From: Onchocerca volvulus
Lineage: Eukaryota; Nematoda; Chromadorea; Rhabditida; Onchocercidae
Reading direction: 5' to 3'
Length of the DNA stretch: 64,000 nt
NCBI GenBank assembly: GCA_000499405.2
Contig: HG738138.1
Coordinates: 7,314,888 to 7,378,887, forward strand
The notes beneath the pieces are model-generated. The model was not told the DNA's origin, ran no database searches, and saw only the letters and a list, made by a program, of their open reading frames with translations. Made by a program: the position numbers and the translations under genes. This document shows, piece by piece, positions 12,050-24,687 of this stretch (within the stretch, counting starts at the first letter, position 1; every line of letters starts with the position of its first letter).

Positions 12050-15000
12050 TCATAATAGAAAAATTGATGTAGCGATAAATGAAATGATAGGCAAGCATGA
12101 TAATCGCGATGCATATATCCGATTCACAGAGTTTACTTTTTCTGCAAATGTGATTAATGATAAATTAAAGGATTCATAAGATATTGATGGTGCATTAGAA
12201 GATTTAACTGGAACTGACTAACATAAAAAAAACTCTTACTCAACTTTTAAACCGATGTGCAAAATGGAATAGGAAAGTAGTTCGAATTAAACAAAATTAT
12301 GGAATCCGAAATTTACATCTCATTAGTGCAAAAAAAACCATTGCGTAAACCAAAACAGAATGAAACGGAATTTAAGAAGCTTCCAGCAAAATGAGATGAC
12401 CACTGTAGCTTTTAACTTCTATACGGCTAAGTCGACCAAACAAACATGGATAGCTCAATTAACAGGTATTTCTGAGCCTATCCAAAAATGTGTCATGGCA
12501 CTTTTTTTGACGTTCCGTGCATAATCATTATCACAGAAAGGCCTAACAGTTTTAGAGTTAAAAATTAAGATGATGTCAAACGATTGCCAGCTGTTTGCAA
12601 TTTTACAAATTTTTTAATGCAAAAAATGAATTTAAGCAGACCAAATCAAATGACATTTTGCAGTTGTTCATAAGTTGAAATAAATACTTACTATCATTGG
12701 TTACATTGTCGAGAGGCGGTATTTTCATTGTAACATAAGATCGAGCCAAAGAGCCCCACCCTAGCGTATTTCGTGCTTTCATTTGTAATTCGTATTCTAA
12801 GCCTGGGCGTAACCATATCAAGTCTTCGCTTCGACTCCAAATATCACCATCTTGCTCTTCTGAATAGTTTAGTTATACTGAACAAGTCAAGGAAAAGTCT
12901 TTAAAATTTATCGCTTTCCATTTTCATTTACGTAATGTTTAAGTAAGGAAAGTGTGTTGAAATCACTCTATTCTCTTTCAATGCGTATGTTATTCAGTGG
13001 AAAAAAGAGACGAGAAATGAAAATTCTGATATTTCGAAACCAGATTCCTGATAAAAGGAGGAAGGGAAATTCTAGTCTGAAAATTTGAAAAAATGTAACC
13101 TTTGTTCGCTCTTATAGACTTAAATTGTTGCCACGTATCATCGTTGGAGAATCGATATAAGATTTGGTATTCGATGACTGGATCTACTGAATGTACGCTC
13201 CAAGAAAGTAAAGTTCCACTTGCGTTTAGATGAGGTGGTCCTGGTCGACCTATACATATGTATATATGTACACATAAATATTAAGCAATTACAATATTTC
13301 AACTTCCAGTTTAAAATGTCAGATAAGACAATATCTGTCCCCTCGTAAGATGAATTTCAAACATATCGATGAGTGAACAGAAAAGAAAAAAGTTGAAGAT
13401 TTTTTGGATTTAAAATAAAGTTTGTTCAGATTTCTTTAACAAAAAAAAAAAAGTTTGTTTAGATTTTAGAATTTATTTTTTTGGCTACAAAAATCTGCTT
13501 GCTGCATGAAATATTTAATTGTGCATCTACAGAATAAAAAATGATTACCACATAGGTAATTTTTTTATTCCATTTTATATTTTAATGAATGGCATATTTT
13601 CGTCCACATTTCAATATTCTTAAATCCGACTGGCTATTTTCTTGGATTTGTGCACAAGTTTTTATCAGATTGTTCATATGCCTGAACACTCTAAATGCTT
13701 CTTATTCTACAGCTTCTGAACACCAGGTTTCTAAAAACATCAATCGGCAAAATATTCAGACGAGTTTTAACAAATTACATTTGCAAGAAACCAACCGCTG
13801 ACATAAATGGTCTTCTGTTTTGTACCAAGATTATTCGCTACACGACAGGTGTAATCACCAAAATTATCTTCCTTAATATGTTCGATTGCTAAGATAGATT
13901 CACTGTAATTATCCCGCCTGGCAGCATATTGCATTAAACCTTTGAATCTGTCGTCCGAAAACTGGAAAAAATCATTGTAATCTCGAAGCAGAAAAATGAG
14001 TCAAAGATTGAAGGAAATCAAAGCATTTGTAAAAATCAAGCTATCCACCAAGTCTTCAAACAATAACTATTACAAGAATCCATACGCAGCTCTACTAAGA
14101 TTTAAATATTTGAAGTTTTAGTAGAGTAAATAGTACATTGGTGCAGATCTTACGATATTAAAACTAATATTTCCTCTCTCCAAACCCTTCTACAGTTGTT
14201 AATTGTTCCTAATCAATAATTATAGTGAGCAAAGTATCAATCTGTATTATCATAAGCAAAATATTATCTCACACTATTTTGTTTTTAATGAATTTGAACC
14301 AGAGCAAAGGTTGCTTCTGATAACAACTACAGCATCTGGAAGTCAATTTTTAGGAAGAGAATCAAGAGTACATTCTCGCTATCATCCGCTGCAAATACAT
14401 GGTGCACAGCTTGAATACTTGATTTTAATGATCAGCGGTGAGTAACTTAAAGGAAAAAAGTCAGATTGCTCATCTGTTCTTCATCTGAGGAAATGACGGG
14501 CGAATACAGATTGGTTATGACAGACAGTCCCCAAACAAATACAGCAAAACCGTCACAAACGCGCACATCTGCTGTTTTACTGTACCTCTTCTTAACAGCA
14601 ATGAATTTTTGATGAATGTGACAAGAAATATATATATATATATATATATGTATATCATAAGACTAAGTTTTCTGGCATTTCATCAATTTTTGATAATTCG
14701 AATCTGTTAAGAGTACTTTGTGTCAACTGTCCGTAAACTCTTCCCATGTCTCTGTGGACAGATGCGCTAAGGATAAAGTTTTAATGTAATTTGAAGGCAC
14801 TATTCTTCTAATACCTTCCCTTTGCATAGCATTTAGCAGTGGTAGTTTAGTAGTAATAAGAGCTATTTAATCTTCTTACAGCTCATTCGAAATCTAATCT
14901 CTTTACTCATTCTGTGTACTCTGTAATGACGCATGCATGCATGCATGAATGACATTAGGACAGTAAGACATCTGCTCTCGAGATGGGAACTGCAAAAGGT

Positions 15001-18000
15001 AACGAGAATATGTCGTTAATGATCCATGCCATCCTCAGTGTCATCAAATGCCTCCCAGTATGCCAGTGATAGCAGCAATTTGAGAAATTGCATCAGTGAG
15101 CATTGCAAGACGATTTTTAAGTTTATTTGCTGTTCTATTATTAACTGATGAGGATCACTGGCTACATAAAATTTTTTGTCATCTTTAACAGTAGTATTTC
15201 AACTTCAATAAGAGAGAGAATAAAATAACCTGATAATTCCGAAGATACCTACCTACAGCTTCTTTTCAAAAAAATCCAGTTTATTTTCACACAGTTTAGA
15301 ATCCTAGCTAGAACCTTCAAGAGAAATGGTATCCATTCACTAGAGTCTCCTAATGCAAAATAACCCATGCATGCCATCCATTTTTTTTCACGAAGCAAGC
15401 ATCGATTCACAAAACTTATTCTAACAAAAAAATTTCGGACTTCATTGTAACCCACAAGTAGAATATGAAATATTAAAGTTCTCAAAAAAAAAAAAAAAAA
15501 AAAAAATTGAAAAACCAACATTGATTGTGAAGCCATTGTAAAACCAATCAACTTGCGGTGATGGTTCAGCATTATATTTGCAGGTTAGATTGATATCTTG
15601 ATCTAGCTTTACCGGTATATATGTATATATTGAATCGACCCACGGTGCTGCTAAAAATATAAAACTTATTCTATTAAATTGACTAATTATGATCTCCGAA
15701 ACTTTATTTAAGAACTAAAAAATATTATAGTGAAAAAAAAATCGGGAACATACAAATAAAAGACAAAACACGCAATTTTGATGATGTGTTACCAATAGAA
15801 TTGAATGGATTTTCAAATTTCAAAATATACTGAGGTAAAAAAAAAAAAAAAAAAAAAGAAAGCTGTAAGATTTTTCATACTAAGTGCTTCGGAATTCAAA
15901 TTAATCCACGAAAAACATTTTGTACGTAGAAAACAGAAATAAATAAGAAATTCATAGTAGGTATACAAAAAAATGTTAGAAAAAAGTATTAACAATAAAC
16001 AAGTATTAGTGACGAATGCAGCTTTAAAATTAAGCGGAATATTGGAAATAATCTGATGATTTTACAACATAAAGTATAAAAGGGGAAATCCATAATTTAG
16101 TTGCTCACTCATCACTAAACTCATTAGCACTAATTACTAAATTACAACAGCACTTTTCTGAATTCTATATAAAATTAAATAGACAATCCTAACCTTCTGG
16201 TTTTGATTTGTTACAAGACATAAGTATATGTAGCATAAGGAGAGCTTAAATTTGGATTAACGTTAACTAATGTAATAATTCTAAAGAGTAAAAGTGAAGA
16301 CATACTCTGATCACGTTTGGAATAAATCATAAATGCTCCATGAATCTTCAGTGTTTTGATTCATTTTTGTGGAGAGCTCAAACAGAAAATCAATTTCGGT
16401 TTAAAAAAGTGCTACTATGAAAATATGATCTTTGCGAGAAGTGCGCAGATTGGGAGTAGACGAAACAATATTTACAGAAATAATGTGACCAAAACTATAT
16501 ATCTATATATACGAAAAAGAAGGAAAAGAAAAAATAAACATAAATAAATGAAACAATCACAATGAACTATCGAAGACCTGGAATTGTTTAAAAAGAATTT
16601 CTTCATCTATCTAACTCATTCAGCTATTTCACCATCATAAACCAGGTTTAGAATAAATTGAGCATGGCAGCTCAACAGATGGGATAAATTAACCTTATTC
16701 TTGCCGCAAAGATTTTTACCGAAAAAAAGCATTTGCAGTAAAATTATAATTAAAATAATCATCTAACTTGCTTTTTATCTGAATGGCAATTGTTATTAAT
16801 TGGCTTTTAAAAAAGAATCTGCCGACTTCAAGAGATGAATAATCTGTGGAAATGGAATACAAGATGAATGAGATGACCGATCATTAATCTTCATGAATTC
16901 ATCTACTTACTCTCCTGAAGGGAGCCCACTATTTTGTTTTTGTTTGAACTCCCATATGATTATTGTTTATTGTTAGAAGTGGAAGTAAAAGAAAGAAGAC
17001 AAGATTGCATAAAATTAAATAATATGTCGCAATCGCAATTGATCCTTTATTTCGATACCCGTAAAAGACAAAGAAATCCCAATTACAGTAACCATCATTT
17101 AAGCAAGCAAACTTTAAATTTCAATTCTCAAAAACATTCTACTTAATGATGTCTGATAATCTGATATCATCGTAATAATTGTATCAGCAAATAAATACGT
17201 TACTAAACAACATAGCTTGCCTGAAAATTTTTGATACAAATTTATTTTCATCAGCTTACAAAGAATGACTTAGAATATTTTCTTCATTACTTCCCACGAA
17301 TTAGAGATCAGAAATTAAAATCTACACTGAACATTGCCCCTCCAAGAATAGCACAAGGAAATAATTCCACAAATCAGTAACAAAAAATTAAGTTTTCCGC
17401 TTAAATTTGGTAGTAAAGCTGCAAGATTTTGCATTTGTCATTAGCGAATCGAACAAAGGGATAAAAGCATGCAAGTATTAATTAAAAGCAAAGAAAAAAG
17501 TGAAAAAATGTATGCAAACTCACACGGCTCATGCGCTCCATATTGATCCGCTGAAATGAACAATAAAGTCAATCGATTAATTTTAAGGATTATGAAATTG
17601 ATATTTAAAACGATTGAAACTTTTCACACTTTTCAAAGTTCCGCTTTCTTCCAAAATAAATCCAATAGTGCTAAATTCTTTCAAAACCAACTTTTTTAAG
17701 TAAAAAATTTACATTTTCTGAAACTGTGATGGAATATTAGCAGCGCACATTTATTTTTTTCTTCAGAACACACCATGCCAATTATAAAATGTCATCCATT
17801 AAAGGTTAATTAAATGCAATCGAGTTTTCGCTTTTTAGAACCCAATCAAACAAACTTGGCTTATTCTTAGTTATAATTTTCCCCAATATTGATAAAAGTG
17901 CAAACTACTGCAGAAAAAAAGGTCTAAGAGTGCTTACTCCTTGATTTACTTGTAAAGCTAAATTTGAGCAACGGTAACCTAAATGAGTTTTCGTATTAAG

Positions 18001-21000
18001 TGCACTTCAGGCTACATGTGTTTCCATACTTCTTTTGAAATTTTTAGTTATTCGTAAAACAGACCCTTTCACAATATCACTATGACTCATGTCACTCAGG
18101 TCATGCTTTTCCTTAAAGGTAATATCAAAGACAATATCGGTACGGTAGTAGCTATATTGCCTATCATATGTTTGTTCAGTTCACTGAACACATTAGTGAC
18201 AGATATTTGGATGGCATGGGTGACTTCTACATCTAATTCGTTCAATTTTACATAATGGTTAAATTTCCAAAGGGAGAAATGGTTTTCGGAAAGCTGTTTC
18301 AATTAAGTTTCGAAGCTCGCACCAAAATTATTCATGAAAGCGCATCTTATGCAACACCAGCAAATTTTATGAGCTTATTGAAAATTTAATGAATTTTCAA
18401 ACTTGGGACATAATTTGAGTAATATCTCGTTTGAATAAATTTAAGTTAGGAGATAAAATCAAATTATAAGTTCAAGCACTGAGTTATGTATATATGGAAT
18501 GCATTAACTCGAATTCAAGATTTCTGGAATATGACTGAAAGTTACTGGATTCAATATCATTAATGGTATGTATAAATGTATATTGATCTGGAATTTTGTT
18601 AGTTGATAATTTTAAAAAAAAGAGATAAAAAATTACCCTGCACTCGAACTTCGATCATATCATGCGCATCAACGCCAACATTATTTGATGCCGTACATTC
18701 ATAAATGCCACTGTCATCCACCGTTACTCGAGTTATCCTCAACTGTCCATCTTTTGATACAGCTCTTGCCGGCATTTTTCGACCATCCTATAAATGAATT
18801 ATATATCTGCTAAATCCAATTAAGCAATCTGCAAGGGTAAGAGAACAATTTAAGGATGAATTCTGGATCAAAGAAGCATCTATGATTCATAATTATAATA
18901 TTTGATCCATTTTTGGAATATTTTACATCAATCTAAAGACAGCAAGAAATAATGTCACCATAAATTAAAAAGTTTCAAAACAAAGTTGTAAGCAACCTGT
19001 CGGGTCCACGTGACTTTTGGCGGCGGATTACCAGAAGCTAAACATTTGATGATCAAATTCTCGCCAGCATTCATCAACAGTGGATTTGCATCCGGCGATA
19101 TAGAAACCATGGGATGTACTAAAACTCTGTGGTCAAAAAAATTTGCGGAATAATCATGAAAACAATAGATGCATTACTTTTAATTGACTAGGGGTCATTT
19201 TATTATTTTACTAGAATAGCCTAGACATTTTAGCAGTCTGCAAAGCGCAAATTTCAACTTGAAACAGGGAAATTTATTTTACGCCGTTCTTTGCATTTTT
19301 ATTTCATGTTCGCTCACAAATATATTGTGCTTACAGCCATGAAATATTCCTCCCGATACATGCAGGAGTTTTGATGCTCTCATGCTTGCTCATATGCAAT
19401 CACAAGAAATTAAAAAGAGTGAAAATCGCACCGTTCACTTCCAATGTATGCGTTATTGACATTTCAGGTGATGTTATTTCACAAACATATTTTGCTCCAT
19501 CGTACGGTTCTACTCGTTCGATAACTAATGTAAAATTCTGTAAAATTATTGAAAAAAAATTCCAAAAATACATTCTAGTCAGTTTCTTTGACTATCAGTT
19601 TAATATGTGTCAGTCAAAGATTTTAAAACTATATTTTTGACAGATTCGTTGATTTATAGTTGAAAAACAATGATTGTTGTTTTCATATTTTAAAAATTCG
19701 AAAAAAAAAATCTGCATCTCTCTTTTTCAAATATCTTACTGCTAATTTTGTCATGTCTAAAGTGATAAACAAAAGTGCGAATAAGAGTTAGCAAAATAGC
19801 GTTTGTTAGTAAATCTATGAAATTCGAAAAAAGATGGACTGAACACAATATCTTTGAAAAGAACCAAAGATGATCAGGATATGAAAGTTCTTTAAACGTG
19901 GGAATGATGTATTACATAACCTAAGATATATGATGAATTATTTCTGGAGGATCGGAGCAGAGATAGCAACCAAAAGAAAAAAAAAAATGCAAGCGGAGAA
20001 ATTCTGAAACTGTACTTTTAACTGACACAAAAAAACATAGTGACTGAAGCAACTGTTTGAAACTGATAAAGTAAACAAATTAATAGAAAACAAGTTGTGA
20101 TAAAGTTTATAACAGTAATCCATAACACAGAAGAGAAGGAAATGACTAAAAAAGATAATTAAATTTCTTAGCAATCGTTATTAGCGCCAGGAAATAGATA
20201 CAGGAAATTGCATTTTTCTTCTCGGCTTCATTAGCAAAGTTAAGGATTCGATGGTCAGTTGCAATATAGCAAGAAAGAAGTATATGTTTTTAATAATTGC
20301 TTTTGTCTGTAGGAAACTTAATTTCTTCAGAATCGTGATATTGATGATATAATGAGATTTGGATGAAATTTCGATTAAATCCTTCATTTTCATTCTGCTT
20401 GAAAAATTTCGTGATTTTGAGAAATTTGTGAAGACAACTCTATTTCATAAAATATGCAATAAAAACGAAAACTGATGAAATTTGTTGACACTGGATTAAA
20501 ACTCCCACGAGGATTTTTAATGATATTATTTTTTGCATTGAAATAATATGACAGAATATTAGCATCCGATTGTAACTAATTAAAGTTTCAATATAAATCA
20601 TATTTAATAATCTACTCTCCGATTGTGACGCAAAAGAACAAAGGGCAAGTTTCAACCTTGTATGCCAATTTGCAAATTTTAAATCTAAATGTGTTTTGAA
20701 AAGTAGAAGAACTGGGCGCAAGGATACTAAATGAAGATCATCCATAAACAAATCGCTACTAATTCCAAAAAGTAGAAACTAACATTATCTTTCCTGTGCA
20801 ATTGAAATCGTTGATCCTCATAGAAGACTTCTTCATCAGTGAACAGTACTAGCTCTCCTCGTTTCCATATTACCACTGTATCTTCCGCTACAAATTATTA
20901 TAATTTGTGATTTTCCTATTATGAAACTTTCGCAGGTAGTAAATTTTTTGGGCGAATTTAACGTTCGACATAGGACCAAAGTTTTAGACAGAGGGAGAAT

Positions 21001-21247
21001 TCATCGCACCGCTATTTTCTTAATGTGGAGAAATAATAATTTTATTTTGTTCGTTCCATTTTGTAAGTTTACCAATTCATTTCCGGAAAACTATAAGCGT
21101 ACCAATATTATGTATGTTGCAGGGCAATTCGACGCTGTCACCTTCATCGACAATGAAACGACGTCCCTTCGTTGTTATGATTGCTTCAGCATAATTCAAG
21201 AATATAAGCAATTTCAAAAAGACAAGGATAGTAATGTTGTAAGCCAT
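12050..21247 (-). CDS. GPI-anchored Ig/FN3 adhesion protein, Klingon/Wrapper type
   Basis: Complete model of 11 exons, all in matching phase: 21103-21247, 20783-20887, 19432-19537, 18997-19118, 18637-18787, 17524-17550, 15520-15650, 13796-13961, 13101-13250, 12692-12859 and 12050-12207, giving about 475 aa. Residues 1-22 are a signal peptide. Three Ig domains follow, with cysteine pairs near 43/102, 144/190 and 242/301 and the usual DxGxYxC motifs (DDSGIYEC, DNFGDYTC). One fibronectin III domain covers about 319-418. The C-terminus is a polar spacer then a hydrophobic tail (LSCLPIISFIATSIFLL) ending at the stop, as in GPI-attachment signals, with no cytoplasmic part. Three Ig plus one FN3 plus GPI matches Drosophila Klingon and Wrapper, neuronal/glial homophilic adhesion proteins; the role is inferred from family. 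By printed coordinates exon 2 is one base longer than the open frame needs near 20820, so that base should be rechecked. Confidence 0.9.
14628..14656. repeat. AT dinucleotide microsatellite
   Basis: A near-perfect (TA)n run, interrupted by one G, in an intron of the Ig/FN3 gene. Confidence 0.9.
14931..14946. repeat. GCAT tetranucleotide run
   Basis: Four copies of GCAT form a self-complementary 16-mer within an intron of the Ig/FN3 gene. Confidence 0.85.
17524..17550 (-). other. 27-nt microexon between Ig2 and Ig3
   Basis: CATTTCAG precedes and GTGAGT follows a 27-base segment that enters in phase 1 and leaves in phase 1, so it can be included or skipped without breaking the frame. It encodes DQYGAHEP plus one split residue in the linker between the second and third Ig domains. 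Cassette exons of this size are common in neuronal adhesion genes; alternative use here is inference. Confidence 0.75.
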
Positions 21248-21263
21248 AACATTCGTCTGTCAC

Positions 21264-21275
21264 CTAAAAAAAACT
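21264..21275 (-). promoter_or_regulatory. Probable trans-splice acceptor of the Ig/FN3 gene
   Basis: GTTTTTTTAG on the minus strand lies 16 bases upstream of the signal-peptide ATG (21247). No upstream coding exon is needed. The leader it would create contains another ATG at 21252 in a different frame (see findings). Confidence 0.6.
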
Positions 21276-22744
21276 CAGAGTTTTTGAATAAATTTAGAGT
21301 TGAAATCTAATGTTCCAAACGATATCGTCTCAAATATTTCAAAAAACAACAACTAAACAAAAATATATTTACAAAAAGACATGTACTGCTCAGCATCTTT
21401 AAAGATGAAGGGTTTTTTCTTGTACCTTTGTTCATCTGAAGAGTAGAAAATCGAATTTGGAATTTACGCCAAATTGACTGAATGTAGCATAAAATGAATC
21501 ATTTTACACCGTTTTTGTTTGAAACAATAAACTATTGCTTATCAACAAAACTATTGATAGCACAAATTTTACAGATTCCTGATAAGGAGATTGCTCAGAA
21601 AAAAATTCTGCATTTTTCATAATTCATTAGTGTTGTAGAAATAATATATTATACGCGTTAAACTCTTCCGGGAAGAATAATAATGCCAATGGTTCATCAA
21701 TTTGCTTGCAAGAAATTTTGGAAATTAGTTCTTGACTTCGCCACTAATTTAATTTCCTAATATTACTGATAATGATATACATGGGGACGAGGCAAAAAGG
21801 AACGACATCATCAGCACTACTCAGAGTAGTGAAAAGTCGATAACTAATGGTCGCTCTACAATGTATATAGGCTTAAAGCTTGGCTAGGCCAGGAAAAGCA
21901 AGGCTTCCAGCATGAAGCTGACAGATGAATAAGAAAAGAACGAATAAATGAAGCTCAAATTTTGTTCTCATCAGTCTTTTATGAAAGACATACAAATGAA
22001 GAGCCATTAGCAGAACTTATTTGGAACATTGAAACATTTGTACTGAGTGGTTTATTCATTCCTCCAGTTGCTTATTTCAGAATTAATTTTCTCTAAAATC
22101 CGTTTAATTCAATTGGACATCATTTCTTCAGCAAATGGAAATGATCATTTCGATTAAACTGAAAATTTGGTTATCATAGTTCAAAAAATTTATTCAGTTA
22201 TCAGCAATGTAAAGCCTCAATTTTAGTTCCGCTTCCTCCCACTGTACAAACCATGCCACAACTACGCTGCTTTTAAAGAGGTCACCATCTTCTTTCGAAT
22301 CAATTTTTCTATGTTAAAAAAGCAATGAATCGTTACTTGAAATTGTCATTCGTTATGTGTGATCAATAAACTTTAAATAAGGATATTTCGGAAGGTGAAA
22401 TTACAGAAAAAAAGAAAATTTGTGATACAAATAATCAAGTGAATAAATGAGCAGGAATTCAAATATTCATTGAATGAAAGCACAAGAAATCGATCGACAG
22501 ATCTCCATCATCTAGAAATTACACCAAATCCAGAAAGGATCGCTAGGAATTCATTTAATCCATCATTGCACGGATGATCTCATATCGGCTTTAAACATGG
22601 ATTTAAAAGCACTACTGGGATTAAATGACAGGTAAGTAAGTAAGTAAGCAAGTACTGTGTAATCTTGGCACGCAGACATATACTTCATAAAAAACAAGGT
22701 CATTAGCTGCCAAGAGATGGCACATTTCACTAGAGGATATCGGA
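21276..22744. other. Intergenic, nothing recognised
   Basis: About 1.5 kb upstream of the Ig/FN3 gene, presumably including its promoter. No open frame with domain or splice support. A GTAA run is at 22631-22652. Confidence 0.6.
22631..22652. repeat. GTAA/AAGT tetranucleotide microsatellite
   Basis: About five tandem copies of GTAA, ending in an imperfect copy. Confidence 0.85.
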
Positions 22745-23044
22745 TTATCCATCAGTCATTTTGGAAGTAATGAGTGACGACGTTCGAATGATAGAGGTGA
22801 TCGCTACCGCGAACAGAGGAGCAACATCCGGCATTTCAACAAATGCGTCATCCGAGGAGCGCCGCCCAAACATGATGACTTCTTTCTCATGCGCCCCATC
22901 CATCTTGGAACACCAGACTGCATCCAGAAATGTTGAACTGTTCGACTGAATACGCCTTACACAGAAGAAGTACCAAGTGTCCTCAAATCTAGCTATTTCA
23001 TTCTTTCTAATCAGTGCCAAGCAACAATTATCCTGAATTCCCAT
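22745..23044 (-). CDS. Orphan 99-aa ORF in a GC-elevated patch
   Basis: An ATG at 23044 sits 7 bases after a good acceptor (TTATTTCTCCAG, 23052-23063), the pattern of a trans-spliced start. The frame stays open for 99 codons. The product has cysteines in its first half (CC near residue 7, FFCV, VWCS) and a moderately hydrophobic segment near the C-terminus (APLFAVAITSII). About 22750-22930 has visibly more G+C than the surrounding DNA. I do not recognise a family. A plus-strand frame (22761-22949) is also open over the same patch, so strand is not certain. It might be a single-exon gene, one exon of a larger gene, or a conserved non-coding block. Confidence 0.4.
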   Translation of the reverse strand: MGIQDNCCLALIRKNEIARFEDTWYFFCVRRIQSNSSTFLDAVWCSKMDGAHEKEVIMFGRRSSDDAFVEMPDVAPLFAVAITSIIRTSSLITSKMTDG

Positions 23045-24355
23045 ATTTTATCTGGAGAAATAAAGCTGAAGTAACTCTGCATTCAAGAATTTCCTACGAA
23101 TAATTTGACAAGCAAACTCTTTTGCTCAATTGCTGATAATTGTTTATCTTGCAAACAGGCGATTGATAAAGAAGTCATCTTTTCCACCTTGCATAGTCAA
23201 CAAGTTCATAATCATTTGGTTTTGGGTTACAATCACTGCATGTAACGGCCTGTGTGTTTTGTAGATAATTCTTTTTGGAGAAAGTAACCTAAACAATTCA
23301 TAATCCGAATTTTTAGCTATGTTCATTTTTAACCGGAACTGATGAAAATACACTATCGACAATCGGAATATATTATAATAATACTTTCCATTTAATTTTA
23401 TCAGATAAACTGATTTGCTCGGATTATCGTCTTTCGAAAAAGTTGAGTCCATTTCCGAAAGGATATAAGAAATACTACGAAATAAAGACACTCATAAGTC
23501 AAGATTATAAGCTTGCAGAAGAAAAGAGGAGTAGAAGTGAAAGAATTAGGGAAAGAAATGAAGATAAAAATCTCTTTTCAATTTCAAATTATTTATGAAA
23601 TGTTAGCAGTAAGCTATTGAATAAAATTAATATAATGAAGGGAAGATGGTAATCTTTTTTGTAGAACAGAACCATAAATAACTGAATTAAAGAAGCCATT
23701 TTAATATAATAAATGAAAATAGTTGAGGAGTGGAATCGAGTCTTTCTCGTATCAATTTTCAATTGTATATTCAACTTATCCAACAGAGCCATTCATTCCA
23801 TCAAATAAATTGTGTTTTGTGGGAAATGCCCGAGAAAAATATCATATTAATTTGGAAGAATTACACAGATATTCAGGTTTCCTCTTTTTTTTTTGTCCTA
23901 AAGTCTAGTGCAACCAAAGCAACAAAAATTCCCGATCAGTCCAAAATTCGGTCTGCAAACAAATAAGGTTATGATGCGTCGTCGTATGACGAGAAATGAT
24001 TCATTGATTTTACACATACGGACAATTTTTTACCGTAAAAGGAGAAAAACAAAAAACTGGCATTACTTTCATACCAAAATAGAATGAGAGTGATGTCACT
24101 TACCTGAAATCTTTTTGCGGTAAAAGCTATGAGAGAGCTGAAAACAAAAAGAGAGAAAATATCCGAGAAGTGACAAAAAGCCTAAACATTCATCGGATGT
24201 GCTGAAAAACGATGCACGGAGAGATCCATGACACAGAAAAACTATGCACATAGCATTAAATGCATAACAAAATTGGAATCAAAATAGATTCAGATAAATT
24301 TCAGACAGACAGGTACGGTCGCTACATTTCCATCGAGAATTGGCCAATTTTGGCT

Positions 24356-24415
24356 ATGTGTGCAAGTGTTTGTGTATGTGTCTGTGTATGTGTGAATGTA
24401 TGTGTGTGGGTGTAT
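24356..24415. repeat. GT-rich imperfect microsatellite
   Basis: About 60 bases of alternating GT with TATG and CTG interruptions (TGTGTATGTGTCTGTGTATG and similar). Confidence 0.9.
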
Positions 24416-24660
24416 TATGTCCAGGAATATACATCTGTGTCTGTGCATGCGTCCATGTCCACTTTTAATGGCGAAAAATCGTTCATTGCTGATTGCCGGG
24501 AGTTGCAATGACTTATTTGAATTGTGTATGATGCTGCCAAATATCTTAAAACCAAAGGTCGAAAATATTGCGTGGCATTTTTATACCGCCATCGTCATCG
24601 ATACTACCATCTTGCTTGTCATGCATATAATTTATTCAAATAAGATCGCAGACAGACACA

Positions 24661-24687
24661 GATACACACATACATACATACATACAA
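24661..24687. repeat. CATA microsatellite
   Basis: ACACACATACATACATACAT-type run of about five CATA copies, 250 bases after the GT repeat. Confidence 0.9.

Noticed and set aside
23144..23491. 115-codon minus-strand ORF
   Set aside because: No domain, signal peptide or splice support, and low-complexity codon use. Length alone is not decisive in AT-rich DNA.
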